Assembly (NCBI RefSeq): GCF_963576615.1
Contig: NC_088717.1
Location: 14,928,108 to 14,992,107, forward strand
DNA from: Watersipora subatra
Lineage: Eukaryota > Bryozoa > Gymnolaemata > Cheilostomatida > Watersiporidae
Length of the DNA: 64,000 nucleotides
Reading direction: 5' to 3'
Shown: one piece after another, positions 22,801-32,199 of the stretch
How positions within the stretch are numbered: position 1 is the first letter of the stretch
Layout: every line of letters begins with the position of its first letter
Made by a program: the position numbers and the translations under genes
The notes under the pieces: model-generated
What the model was told of the DNA's origin: nothing
Database searches by the model: none
What the model saw: only the letters and a program-made list of their open reading frames with translations

Positions 22801-23434
22801 GGGCAAAAAAACATCATGTTCCACATCGTAAGGCGGAAAAACCGAAAAACAGGAACGCCGTAAACCAGGGTGCACGGTATTAGATACTGAACTATTAAAT
22901 TTCCTTAAACCTTTTGAACCCATAGCACCTGGCACCAGTAGTCTACCACATCATAAAATTTCAATAAGTTACTATCCCAAAGAGACAAGATCGGTAATAT
23001 TTGAGTCTTACCATACCCAACCAGAAAACCTCTTGAGGGAAAAATGGATAGAACTATTTTTTGCTCACCTCTCACTTCGGGCACCTTGAACAACTTGATA
23101 TCAGGGCACACTTCCCTTGCATCTTCCCCTCTCATACCTCTCCGAGTCACACCCATAGCTCGAGCCTCATATCCAACAGCTATAATACCACCGCCTACAA
23201 ACAGCAGACCGTACCGACAAGTTTATTACTTATTGTCTTGCCAGGCAGACCATTGATTGGAGAAGAGTCAGGATGCATAGACGTGCTAGCAAACTCACCC
23301 TTCCATTCATTGTACTGTACTACAGCGCATGGCTTCCCAAGCCATTCAGGTGCAAGCCTTTGCTCCACCTGTACATAGAAACAGTCCATGTCAATGAGTG
23401 CTACAATCCTACTCTGGAAGTTCCTGCAATGCAA
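9491..23434 (-). CDS. POLH: DNA polymerase eta (Y-family translesion polymerase), nine exons, 3' end unresolved
   Basis: Nine exons were rebuilt with matching phases: 23299-23434, 23069-23194, 21688-21891, 18587-18759, 17428-17619, 14953-15108, 14288-14391, 11347-11489 and 9491-10894, about 879 residues so far. Pol eta inserts opposite UV and other lesions at stalled forks in the nucleus. The metal-binding acidic residues are present: D15 in IVALIDMDCF and D120/E121 in ASVDEAYVD. Family blocks follow in order, including CPDIKLFKV, FNCSAGVSHNKVLSKLACG, LGGKLG and LYDLCRG, with the little-finger region in exons 7-8. The start ATG at 23432-23434 leaves nine residues before the first beta strand, close to other animals. 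A 470-residue tail rich in DPF motifs is unusually long. Identity is very secure; the C-terminal zinc finger was not found. Confidence 0.93.
11347..11489 (-). CDS. POLH: POLH exon 8 (end of little finger)
   Basis: Acceptor ttttgtcag; encodes SRAIPLTRYSQQVIESSAMA and KLCGESTTKFDPGI. Phase 2 in and phase 1 out (G/gtaggt), both matching the neighbours. Confidence 0.87.
11684..12353. mobile_element. Foldback element in POLH intron
   Basis: Inverted arms of about 260 bases (roughly 11684-11945 and 12095-12353) surround a spacer of about 150 bases. The ends start CTAGCCT(a/g)TCTTGACAAAC. Arms differ by scattered substitutions, so the element is not new. No coding frame of note. Superfamily unassigned; no clear target duplication. 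Confidence 0.8.
12353..12378. repeat. Perfect 26-bp palindrome
   Basis: Centre ggcttgatcaagcc, reading identically on both strands, directly abutting the end of the foldback element. It may be part of that element's insertion or target site. Confidence 0.85.
12379..13197. other. POLH intron sequence
   Basis: AT-rich, nothing recognised apart from a short cacatatgttcct/ggatcatatgtaac near-palindrome around 12980-13010. Confidence 0.5.
13201..13561. mobile_element. MITE, PIF/Harbinger-like, 361 bp
   Basis: Inverted termini AGCCTGGTTCCCATAT at 13201 and its complement ending at 13561 are flanked by TTA at 13198-13200 and 13562-13564. A 3-bp TTA duplication is typical of PIF/Harbinger. No transposase frame. 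The interior is more GC-rich than the host intron. Confidence 0.82.
13565..14287. other. POLH intron sequence
   Basis: No gene, repeat or element recognised. Confidence 0.5.
14288..14391 (-). CDS. POLH: POLH exon 7 (little finger)
   Basis: Acceptor atcatgcag; encodes AQHWLRQLSLEMEERLIKDR and SKSLALYVR. The donor AG/gttagta leaves phase 2. An alternative acceptor 25 bases upstream (ctctag) would break phase. Confidence 0.87.
14508..14809. mobile_element. Short hAT-type MITE
   Basis: Termini CAGTGGTTCTTAACC at 14508 and GGCTAAGAATCACTG ending at 14809 form imperfect inverted repeats of the CAGTGGTTCTYAACC type common in hAT/Charlie elements. Flanking octamers acctagat and tgttagat agree at 5 of 8 positions, consistent with an aged target duplication. 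Confidence 0.7.
14953..15108 (-). CDS. POLH: POLH exon 6 (thumb to little finger)
   Basis: Acceptor cttttag; encodes YGDKTGNFLYDLCRGHD and VGCSKNFRGR, matching the LYAMCRG and GCSKNF blocks of animal pol eta. Donor AAG/gtgagg, phase 0. The frame is closed on its own upstream side, so it was found only by reading the strand. Confidence 0.9.
15206..15640. mobile_element. Harbinger-like MITE, truncated copy
   Basis: Starts AGGCTGGGTCACACTA after TTA at 15203-15205 and matches the complete copy at 18907-19350 over most of its length, including the shared tract gatagttgctgcgagacta. The right terminus is missing or too diverged to place. Overlapping open frames of about 90-107 codons here are chance. 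Confidence 0.75.
15650..17427. other. POLH intron sequence
   Basis: Low-GC intron, no exon or transposon end recognised. Confidence 0.5.
17428..17619 (-). CDS. POLH: POLH exon 5 (thumb)
   Basis: Acceptor tttatag; encodes VLSKLACGLHKPQKQTI, IPKVRHLGGKLG and GDICRIEKQ, the thumb helix-hairpin-helix region. Donor CAG/gttagt, phase 0. Confidence 0.93.
17919..18503. mobile_element. MITE with TATATTTCGGCG termini
   Basis: The left end tatatttcggcgcataag (from 17921) pairs with the right end cttatacgccgaaatata (to 18500). About 585 bases, no coding frame. Superfamily unassigned. Confidence 0.68.
18587..18759 (-). CDS. POLH: POLH exon 4 (palm)
   Basis: Acceptor ttgtgcag; encodes ERETSVRDWLEQTN through TGFNCSAGVSHNK. 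The donor is AAG/gtctga, a weaker match, in phase 0 exactly where the family frame continues. Confidence 0.9.
18907..19350. mobile_element. Harbinger-like MITE, complete copy
   Basis: Termini AGGTTGGTTCACACTA and TAGTGTGAACCAGCCT are inverted repeats. TTA follows on the right; the left trinucleotide is CCA, probably mutated. Same family as 15206-15640. Confidence 0.8.
19521..20071. repeat. 27-bp minisatellite, about 20 copies
   Basis: The unit contains catatgagttacatgatg followed by tcacaccat, with few substitutions between copies. Because 27 is divisible by three, open frames run through it on both strands (19606-19926 + encodes an S-H-H-H-M-S-Y-M-M nonapeptide repeat). It sits in a POLH intron and no gene signals flank it, so it is treated as non-coding. 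Confidence 0.9.
20389..20439. repeat. 21-bp-arm hairpin
   Basis: Arms ttttaatacccgggcaacgc(t) at 20389-20409 and their exact complement at 20419-20439 around a 9-base loop. GC-rich core cccgggcaacg in an AT-rich intron. Confidence 0.85.
20440..21687. other. POLH intron sequence
   Basis: Includes a short (TA)n run near 20903-20931. An 81-codon minus-strand frame at 21207-21452 has no support as a gene. Confidence 0.5.
21688..21891 (-). CDS. POLH: POLH exon 3 (palm, catalytic Asp-Glu)
   Basis: Acceptor cttgccag; encodes ADLTRYREAGAEV and ERASVDEAYVDMTE, carrying D120/E121 that bind the catalytic metals. Donor G/gtaagg, phase 1. Confidence 0.93.
22438..22471. repeat. 15-bp-arm hairpin
   Basis: gtgtgcgtataacaa and its complement separated by three bases, in the POLH intron. 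Confidence 0.75.
22775..22886. mobile_element. Tigger-family end fragment
   Basis: Read on the minus strand from 22881, ccgtgcaccctgg and then ccgccttacgatgt resemble the left end of the Tigger-like element at 24179 (cagtgcaccctcg and then caccttacgaagt). Probably a related MITE or a truncated copy; boundaries are uncertain. Confidence 0.45.
23069..23194 (-). CDS. POLH: POLH exon 2 (fingers)
   Basis: Acceptor tttgtag; encodes GGGIIAVGYEARAMGVTRRG and CPDIKLFKVPEVR, the conserved nucleotide-binding fingers segment with the Tyr-Glu-Ala-Arg motif. Donor gtgagc, phase 1. Confidence 0.93.
23299..23434 (-). CDS. POLH: POLH exon 1 (palm start, first catalytic Asp)
   Basis: Encodes residues 1-45 with IVALIDMDCF (metal-binding Asp15), VQVEQR and CAVVQYNEWK. 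The donor is G/gtgagt in phase 1. An alternative reading is an acceptor ttgcattgcag at 23424 with the start in an upstream exon, but the ATG at 23434 gives a normal N-terminal length. Confidence 0.85.
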
Positions 23435-24178
23435 GATAGATCAACGATGAAGACCTCAGGGTAGTCTAATTGCAATGAGATGTGTAGAGCACAAAAAAGT
23501 TAAAATTATACTGAATACAATCCCAGTGGGTTTTGGCAGAATGAGTAGCAAATAAGACCAAAAAACATGGCAAAGAGTGGTCTATAAAATCTATTAAACA
23601 AAGAATTTTGACACTCCTTTTGTTGTATAGCTCTGTAAGCGAACGGACAAATTTGATATTCTCACAAATTTTGAAAAAGGTTTCTGGTGTTTAATAATAA
23701 ATTGGTGACTTACTTATTTTCATGACATCTTGACATCTGCTCAGGAAAGCTCATAATATTGCTTGAAACTTCAGTGAGTGAATTACTCACCTAAAATGTA
23801 GCGAACAATTGCTAGAAATATGGATATTTTAAAGATGGTTACAAGAGTAGTTTTAAAACCAAGGCTATCGAAGGACTGAGTGGCAAATACATACAGAGTA
23901 AATGACACAGTCAGTAAACCACACAGGAGGTTTCATTAATATGACGGAATTAGTATTAATAAAGAATAAAGTGTAGTTGTGATTGATGTTGTCTTCTAAA
24001 ATGTGTTTATATCAGAATAGACCAGTTTCTTTTTTTGGATTCAAAAAACATGCCATTAGGTATGGTACAAAAGAAACTGTCCACAATGAGGAAGCGGCAA
24101 ATATGCTTAGAAAAGACAGGATGAACTGTGGATGAACCATAACATAATAATTTTATTCCATGATTTCCTATACATGTA
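23435..24178. other. Upstream flank of POLH
   Basis: AT-rich 5' flank, expected to hold the POLH promoter. No TATA box, CpG cluster or factor site stands out. Confidence 0.4.
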
Positions 24179-26111
24179 CAGTGCACCCTCGAGATACGAT
24201 TACCCTGATATACGATTTTTTCACCTTACGAAGTCAAATATTGTGATATCTTCACCTCGCTATACGAATTTTATTTCACTATACGAATTTGAAAAAAGTT
24301 TCGCCCGAGTTAAAATTTGGTCGTCGGTGTGCTCATAACACACATCGAAATAAAAAAGACACCGAAATATAGTTTGCCGAAAACATTCTTAGAACGTTTA
24401 GAAGAGACACGATGACCGACTTCTCTCATGTCCGCATGGAAAATTTTGTGTAAAATACACAAGCGAGAGCAAATATTCATTTGTAGCGTTATTATAGCTT
24501 TTACTATAAACATTCAAGTCAGCATACGTATATAACTACAACTATCTACATTTAATTCGTTATCTCTGGAATCTGAGACCGATACAAACGTTACAAAACG
24601 AAGGAAAAATGATTTCTATGTCAACAAAGTTGGATGTCGTAAATAAGAAGAAGGGACCCGTATTATTAACATTGTCAAGGAATATGATCGCAACCAATCA
24701 GCATTTGCAATTATTATTAAAACAAGAACTCCATTAAAGCAAGCACAAGAAAGAGCTTCCAACTGAAGATTTGAATGAGCTAGGTCATGCACGCGATCAG
24801 CATTCAAAAGGAGCAACCATTTTGTAAAGGTGGGGATTTAGAAAATACAGAAAATCCCACATTCGCAGAAATGTTTCAAGTGTTTAATTTACTGATGTGG
24901 ACTAGTACATTAAAACAATGCATGTATAATATATATTATTTATCTCTTGTGTGGCATGTTTTTCATATTTTATTCATTTTATTTGTTTCCTTTTGATTTT
25001 ATGTTATATTTTCTTGTTTAACCATGTCTTTGCATATGGGCTTGTTATCTTCTACGTGAATACAATTCATCGTATGTATGTATGTAACTCATATAACTAG
25101 CTACTCAAGATAGTTGACGCATCCACATAACTTTCTGAAACTTGCTAAAGCCCTGTTCCCCCCCATAGGGTATAAATACGTACAAACTTTGTATGTATAG
25201 TTACATTGATTCTTGTGCACATTTCATACAAGACAAACTACTGTACCACATTCTCTGGATCCTTTTACAAGCGCTAGCTAGCAATTTTCTGCATTGCACC
25301 ATCAATTTTTTCGTAGAAAAATTGGGCAGGAATGGACAACTTCTTTTGGTGTGCTAAAAAATTCCAATTCATTACGTTTTAAATTTATTTTCAAGTGTAC
25401 AGCACCATAATTAACATTGATACGTTTTTGCCTCCTCTCTGCTTTACCCGCTACATGTACCGGCTACGTTACTCCAAAGGTATGTGCGTCCAGTATAGAA
25501 AATATAATTTTATTTTTCTTTTCGATAGTCATTAAATGGTCAAGTGTGCGAGAAGCCGCTTTCTATAACTGCATCGCTCGGCCTTATTGATTTAGGTCGA
25601 AAAAGATTTCAACCAGATAGGCTAAAGTTTATAGTGAAAGTGAAGATAGGAACTGCTGAAGGATAAAATTTCGTAATAAAAAGTTGAAATTCAGTAAAAT
25701 AGTTCAAAATACATACTAAAACTTAGTTTTAAGTGTAGGCTTAGCAAGCTAAACTTACTTGAAGTGAATTCAAAGTTTATGTTATGCGTACCTTTTGAAG
25801 GCAAGAACTCCTTACCGTACGTACTACATTTGGTACACACATTATAATTTTGCGTTTTATTGCAGATCATAACCATTAAAATACACTAAATACAATACAG
25901 TTACTGTAGGTAACTATAATTACTAAAGTTAACATACTATTTTGTTGCTAATTGTCAATATGTACACATTTTTATAAACAAAATTGACGATTTTTACCAG
26001 GGGGTGTTTGCATTGTATAATTACAATGGTCTTTATACGCCGATATACGAATTTTTCACCATACGATGCCAACTCTGGAACGAATTAACATCGTATCTCG
26101 AGGGTGCACTG
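24179..26111 (+). mobile_element. Tigger/pogo (Tc1-mariner) transposon, internally deleted
   Basis: Terminal inverted repeats starting CAGTGCACCCTCGAGATACG lie at 24179 and, inverted, at 26111. TA dinucleotides flank both ends (24177-24178 and 26112-26113), as for the IS630-Tc1-mariner group. The subterminal tatacga/tacgaatt words repeat at both ends. At 1.9 kb it is shorter than an autonomous Tigger, and only a broken N-terminal transposase remnant remains. Confidence 0.85.
24590..24850 (+). pseudogene. Remnant of pogo/Tigger transposase DNA-binding region
   Basis: Conceptual frames read MISMSTKLDVV, then RIINIVKEYDRNQSAFAI and IKTRTPLK, resembling the CENP-B/Psq helix-turn-helix of Tigger transposases. 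Frameshifts and stops interrupt it and no DDE catalytic region follows. The match is by recollection of the motif layout and is moderate. Confidence 0.5.
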
Positions 26112-26113
26112 TA

Positions 26114-27100
26114 CTGACAAATTTGCGGAAAGTCCTAGCAACACATAGAATAATGCCTCAGAAAAAGCTGGTCAGCATACAATTAAATACCAGATATCAC
26201 AAAAGATTGGTAAAGTATGTTAACACCACTCAGAAAAAAATTTGTTTGAAAAAGAATAGTCACAACAAAATGGCTCATGTAATATTAACATACAGATGCT
26301 TCTGAACAAAATCATTGTTTAGTAATTGTTAAATGAATGGGATTGTCAGAGCTCAAACTACAATGATGCCTGAGGCCACGGCAAATGTGGAAAGTTCTGA
26401 AAGTTGCGATACGTATGGAGATTTGTGCACATTCAGTGTATAGGTGTGAAAAAGTCAAACCAAACTTTTTTTGGCTCTTCACAAGGGTAGTCTACAGGTT
26501 AACCTTATAGCATTTTAAAACATGGCAGGTCAAGCAAAGAGAAGTCAAGAACATTTAAGGTCAATCGACAGCGTTTTAAAATCACACCTATTTATAACAA
26601 TTTGATCATGATATTTTATTGTTTATCAATGATGTTGATGTTAAAAAAATGAAAGAACCAGTTTCGAAAACAAAAACTCGTGAAGGACTCAAGGTTGTGA
26701 TGAAAGGCCTTTTCTTAGTAAAATATAGACATAAATTATCAATGTCAATGTTGCAAACTAGCCACGATAGAGCAAAGACCAATCGCTGCTGGGTTAGGCT
26801 ATTATGTTTCAAATACCACCAAGTTGCACAACATGACCAATGAGTTTGATGAAAAGAAATGTACTGACCAATGATTCAAAGATCGAGGAAAGTGAATTGA
26901 AAAAACCGGTGGTGGGAAAATAACTGGTAGACACAGTGCTCTTAAAAATATAATAAAAGGCAGAAACGAGATAGTAGAGGAAAAGGTGGAGGTCAAAGAG
27001 TGAGACCATAAGCCTGTTGTACGGTAGTAAAGGCAGGTTGTGAAGCACTGTATAAAGTCAGATGCTAACAATTAGAAGTGAATTATCCTGGTACTGAACC
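26114..27100. other. Intergenic sequence
   Basis: Several short open frames on both strands; none is convincing. The stretch after about 26900 may be the upstream part of the broken coding-like sequence at 27110. Confidence 0.4.
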
Positions 27101-27109
27101 TAGGCCCTG

Positions 27110-27918
27110 TATGATTGGTCACTGGCAAAATAAGTTCTTACGAGAACCAAAAAATTTACCAAATAAAGAGTTCAGTAAAAAATATTGAGGCAGCAAAATC
27201 TAAGAAACGTGTGAAAGCTAAGCCCAGAGGCATGGCTCATAAAGGAATTAAAACTGAAGGCATGAGACAAAAGGAAGTCAGCTCCACACTTTCAAGAGGG
27301 GAAGTCAGTTGACTTTTAGCAGAGATTTCTGGCAATAAAATGCTGGATAGGAATGATCTTGAAAATAAGTTCATAAAATTAAAAACCAAGAAAGAGGACC
27401 TACAGAAGAAATTCAAACAGGAAAGTTGAGAGCGACAGCGTGAGGAAGCGATCTGAGGGAGAATGTTGAGACATTTACAGCAGTTATCGAACAGTAGGAG
27501 AAAGTGCAACAAATATTTTAGGGAGTACGTCTGTAGAGCCTTGTACCCTCTTAGAGCAGGTCAGTATGAATAGATCAGGGCTTATAACAATCAGGTCTGT
27601 GGCAACACCCCTGGTACAATCAAGTATGACCTAGATGCTTCTCTGCAAAATGCCCATCACATCTGAATCTCTTACACAAAGACGGAAAAGCCAGCAGTCA
27701 CAGTTGTGAAGTCCTCTTTGACCGAAACTATTAAGTCCCGGCTAGGCAGGGATGGTGTTGGCGGTGGTTATCATAGTGCCAGTGACAGTAGCTATGGTGG
27801 CGGTAGTGAGCACAGTGCACCGGTCAAAGATTTGCAACTCAGTCTAGACTTCGATGGTGGCAATATGTCTGATGATGAGATAGAAGAGCTGCCTACAAAG
27901 ACAAGCAGCAGTAAATAG
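27110..27918 (+). pseudogene. Broken coding-like sequence, possible retro-pseudogene, family unknown
   Basis: Three consecutive pieces look protein-derived but are separated by stops and frameshifts. The first is a Lys-rich stretch with IKSSVKNIEAAKSKKRVKAK at 27136-27310. The second is a charged coiled-coil-like stretch, LDRNDLENKFIKLKTKKEDL, at 27340-27500. The third is a Gly/Ser-rich acidic C-terminus, 27706-27918, ending SDDEIEELPTKTSSSK before a stop. There are no obvious introns, which favours a processed copy of a coiled-coil protein gene. I do not recognise the parent. The last piece could instead be a real terminal exon. Confidence 0.45.
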
Positions 27919-28027
27919 CCGATACCATACAGGTAATTGAGATCAATGATATGCCGAGAAAAGGTAAGTGTCATGGTAGCCGATTGTGAGGTGAACATAT
28001 GTCAAATATGTAGAAAATGAAGATGAA

Positions 28028-28127
28028 TGACAGACCTGATGCCATCTGAAACAAGGACATGTATAAATTGAGCTGACTGACAGACCTGATGCCATCTGAA
28101 ACAAGGACATGTATAAATTGAGCTATT
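28028..28127. repeat. 50-bp tandem duplication
   Basis: Two adjacent copies beginning tgacagacctgatgccatc, essentially identical, period 50. Confidence 0.85.
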
Positions 28128-28711
28128 TGAGCCCAAGCTTTGAGTACATGGGAGCTCACAGCAGCTGCAGAGAGTTAGGATAATTATGGCCTGTCATGTA
28201 GAACAGTGCGTAGTAGGTACATGTATATGGGCACCGAGAATCCTACGGAGAATTTTTCTTCGACTTTTTTATGTGAATACTCAATAGGCTAGGCATATAT
28301 CATTTTACAGTATAGATTAAGATTTGCAAGATTAATATCATTGGTTTCACTAGTGAAAATGATTCTTGCGTTTTATGTAGTGACACATTAGACTGCATAA
28401 TGCAGGTCACAAGTAGTACATTTTTGTAAGATTATTTCTATTTGATATATGGCTAAAGCAATGATCTTCAGGGGATTGTTTTAGATAGCATACATTTTTA
28501 ATGATTCTGACTTGAAAACAAAAGTTGTTTTGATTATTTTTCAATACTGTTGGCTCAAAAAAAATTCATTATTCGCCAATGCTTTCTCTTGAAAGATTTT
28601 TTGTAGTGCAGGATGCCAATAAATTTAGCTTTTCTGTAATTAAGCCAAGGATGTTAAGTTCATTAAATGCTGTACATTTACGATTCAATAATTTTTCCAA
28701 TACTAATGCAT
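28128..28711. other. Intergenic sequence before the LTR nest
   Basis: AT-rich, nothing recognised. Confidence 0.45.
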
Positions 28712-28937
28712 TATGATGATTTATGTTTTAGCATGATTAGCTGACGCAGTGAATGATGTGTTGTTGTTTAGCTTGAGAGGGATTCCCCTTTTTTCGATGC
28801 GCACCGGCTTGCTTACTAGTACCTGATTGGTCAGACTGATTTACTATTTTTTGCATTGTGTGGGCTCTGACTAGGCAGATTATTCTGGCTAATGGATAAA
28901 AAGAGAACAGTAATAAACTTGTTGCATTCTAACTACA
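28712..28937 (+). repeat. Outer element 5' LTR
   Basis: 226 bases ending ttgcattctaactaca. The start is TA where the other LTR has TG, a likely mutation. Contains the shared tract gggattccccttttttcg. Confidence 0.85.
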
Positions 28938-28989
28938 AGCTATTTCGGCAATACTAAAAGAGGACAATAGCTAAGAACGTAGGATTTTC

Positions 28990-29175
28990 AAGCATTATAA
29001 AAAGCTATGAGGAATACAACACCAGTGGAAAATTATTTGTGTGGATTGAGAAATTAGAACTTGTAGCAGAACTGCAGGGTATGACCGAAAAACTGAAGTT
29101 TCTGCCATCGTACCTATCAGGACCAGCGTTTGCAGTGTATCAGCAGCTGAGCAATGGAGTAAAGACTGATTATAA
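28990..29175 (+). pseudogene. Outer element gag, N-terminal fragment
   Basis: Reads EEYNTSGKLFVWIEKLELV and LSGPAFAVYQQLS, the capsid-like part of a Gypsy Gag. A frameshift near 29175 moves the frame. Confidence 0.65.
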
Positions 29176-30149
29176 TAAAACTGAAACATGAACTGAGGGC
29201 TATATTCAGCATTGATGTCTTTTCTTCATATGAGCAGTTAAAAAGCAGGATGCTGTTGGAAGGTGAGTCTGCGGATGTATATCTGGCTGACCTGAGGCGA
29301 TTGATAAATTTAATGGAACAGACTAGTCCAGATCCTTTGCTCAAATGTGTTTTTGTTGGTGGCTTACCTTCTGATATAGCTTTGCAGCTAAAATCAACTG
29401 TAGATGTTGATAGTATAGAATTTTCAGCCCTTGTGAGTAAGGCCAGAGCTACATGTATGTTGGCTTCAAGGAGAGCAACTAACAGCCTTGCGTGTGCTGG
29501 GTTGAAACAAGGCGGAGCCATACAATGTTACAATTGCTTTGCCAATGGGCACATGGCCCATCCGTGCCCTACAGGAAGAATTGACAAATCTACAGGTAAT
29601 CGTAACCAGCCTGTTCGTAAGTGCTATGTCTGTGACTCGACCAATAATCTGGCCAACAGGTGTCCTGAGCGCTTGGGTGATGCGAAAAGGGGAGCATTTG
29701 CGTTCGGATTCTCACCCCGCACGACAGCAATACATACGGGGCTCCCGATAATGAATCCCCTGATCAATGGTGTGAAAATTCGATCATTAGTAAACACTGG
29801 TTGTCAACAATCTGTAGAGCGTGCTCAGGCTCTGCAGTTGCTGGGTGTCAGATACAACGCACATTGTGCAACTGTGATGATGTTAGATGGTAAAACGACA
29901 GAATGCCTAAAGGAGGTAGATTTGCACATTGGCGCAAGGGAAAACACAGTTAAGCTCCGCTGTTCAGTTTCTACATCTTTAGTGTGGAACTGTTTAGCGA
30001 TTATTGAGAGTGATGCAGTGAAAAGATTAGGCGGCGTGACTGTGAGCGCTGAAGGTGTGTCATCTTTTAGGGTTTACAACGGAGCAGAGCCAACAGTAGA
30101 AGTGTTAGCATACGCTATAAACTTGCCGAATCACAAGTTGAGGGACTGA
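29176..30149 (+). pseudogene. Outer element gag C-terminus and protease
   Basis: Continues the Gag frame (LADLRRLINLMEQ), then two zinc-knuckle-like motifs: CYNC with H and C near 29526-29568, and CYVC near 29620. A retropepsin-like segment has LVNTGC where family members have DTG, near 29793. The Asp to Asn change would abolish catalysis. The stop is at 30147-30149. Confidence 0.75.
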
Positions 30150-30269
30150 TTTTATAGCCACATTCAATGGGAAGAAGTGAACGGTAGCATGCGATGGAAG
30201 GACATAAAACCTGTTCTGAAAAATCAATGTAGGCAGTACAGCATCGCAGATGAGTGCAGAAAAGGCTAT

Positions 30270-30916
30270 GAGCAGTAAGTTGACGCATGGATTGATAGTG
30301 GATTGTTGGAAGAGCTTGATGAAGCAGTACACGGCAAAGTGCAACGCATCATACTTTTCATGGCAGCAATACAACCAAACAAGGAGACAAAAATTCGGCC
30401 TGTGATAGACTACAGTCGGGAATTGAACTAGCATATAAACTGCAATCCAGGTGCAGAAATAACCGTCTGTCAAGATAAGCTACGAAGATGGTGAAAGTTT
30501 GGATCCAACTGTTGTATGCTTAACCTGAAGCTTATCTGCAATTGTATGTAAATATGGAGCTTTTGAAATTCCAGGCTGTAAGGTACAAAGAAAAGCTCTT
30601 TGTGATGCCACGGATGGGCTTTGGGCTTAATGTGGCGCCTAAGATCATGTCAAAGGTGTTAGGCAAGGTAATTTTCTTAGATAGCAAGGTTGAAGCTAGT
30701 ACTGATCATTACATTGACGATATAATTGTAGATAACGATAAAGTTTCAGTAGCACATGTAAAGGAGCATCTCATCAAGTATGGCTTAGTGACTAAGGAGC
30801 CCGAGTGCATTGATGATGCTAGAGTTTTGGAGCTCCGTGTTGAAAGGGATGAGTCCGGTAGACTTCAGTGGTGCAGAGACAATGATGCTGGTGACAAGAC
30901 AGAGAACATGACATAA
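30270..30916 (+). pseudogene. Outer element reverse transcriptase, broken
   Basis: Pieces in order: WIDSGLLEELDE, IRPVIDYSRELN, FVMPRMGFGLNVAPKIMSKV, and the catalytic box YIDDIIVDND at 30710-30739. Stops and shifts separate them. Ends at a stop at 30914. Confidence 0.8.
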
Positions 30917-31099
30917 AGGGAATTGTTCTCCCTGTGTGGGAGGCGCATAGGCCACTATCTAGTTGGTGGTTGGTTGAGGGTGGCCTGTAATTACAAGAAG
31001 AGAGAAAGTAACGGATGTGGCTGGGATAGGACAGTTCCAAAACCAGTTCAGAAAGATACATGATACAGTGGAGATGCTGAAGGAAAAAGACACAGTAGA

Positions 31100-32030
31100 T
31101 GGACAGAGGTCAGTACCTGACAAGAGACGTGGAACAATATGGTGTGACGCAAGCAACCTGGCAATTGGTGTGTCTGTGGAGATTGATGGACAACAGGTGG
31201 AAGATGGCTGCTGGCTACGCAAAGATGATAGCAACCATCAAAAGTGTTACCATGTCACGAATTTTTGAGCTTCAAAGTTGTGGTTTTAATCGTAGGAATG
31301 AGGAGGACGTATTTACATAATACGCAGGAGTTGTGGCACAACTACCAATTGTTGGTAGCTGACAAGTTCACATGCTACGAAAAAAATTGTAGCACAACTC
31401 CGGGTTTTCTATATCAGTCTGTCGCGCTTTTAGCTACAATGAGGCGCATATTTAGTATCGTGGCTGTCACTCCTAAAATGCGTCAAAGGTCAAATGTCAA
31501 AGCATCAAAATTTTTCTTTCAAATTCGGAGTTAATATTTTTTAATTATGGAGATAATATTTTTAAAACACGTGCGTTAAAAACAGGGCTGCGTAGGGATG
31601 CTGTAAGGATGTCACCAATGAAGACGAAGAAAATCCAACCTCCGGTCGCAGATTTGTGCAATAATATGAATATTGATGTTTACATCATACGCAGTACTTC
31701 GTTGTTGATACGATGTTTTCCAAAATACCTCTTTTAAAAAAGAGGCTTGAATCACTTCAACGAGTTAAAGATGCAACGTTTTAAACCATTTACATGCTAC
31801 GACGATGAAAAATATGACAAAAATTCATAGCATGTAGCACTAGGGTATATTAACGTCGCAGAGCTGGACGCAGTAATATAAGGTGTTAGTTGTGGAGTGA
31901 AATGGGGCCTCACGTCAGCATGTGTGGTCACCGACTCAGCTAGCATGTATGGTTAGGTCAAGTCTATTATCACCAATAGTAAAAAGTATGCGGACTGGGA
32001 CAGATGCTTACATGAAGGAAGTTGAGTATG
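31100..32030 (+). pseudogene. Outer element RNase H, interrupted by foreign segment
   Basis: GTIWCDASNLAIGVSVEIDG (31131-31190) carries the first RNase H Asp. The family sequence stops at about 31254 and resumes at about 31853 with AELDAVI, then VVTDSA. Roughly 600 unrelated bases lie between. Confidence 0.65.
31255..31852. other. Insertion within outer element RNase H
   Basis: No similarity to retroelement coding sequence, no clear terminal repeats. The word acatgctacga occurs near 31369 and again near 31791. Could be a non-autonomous transposon or filler DNA. Confidence 0.45.
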
Positions 32031-32199
32031 ATTGCCGAGTTGGTAGAACTGTACAGCTAAAATGTAAAAATGAAATTGGTAAAGCCAGAAGAGAACTTAG
32101 CAGACACATTGATGAGAGTTCCCAAGAAATGGCTAAAGGCCTAAAAGTGTGCTACAGTGGTTGTCAGCATGCACCCAGTCTAAGCAATCAGAGACCTTC

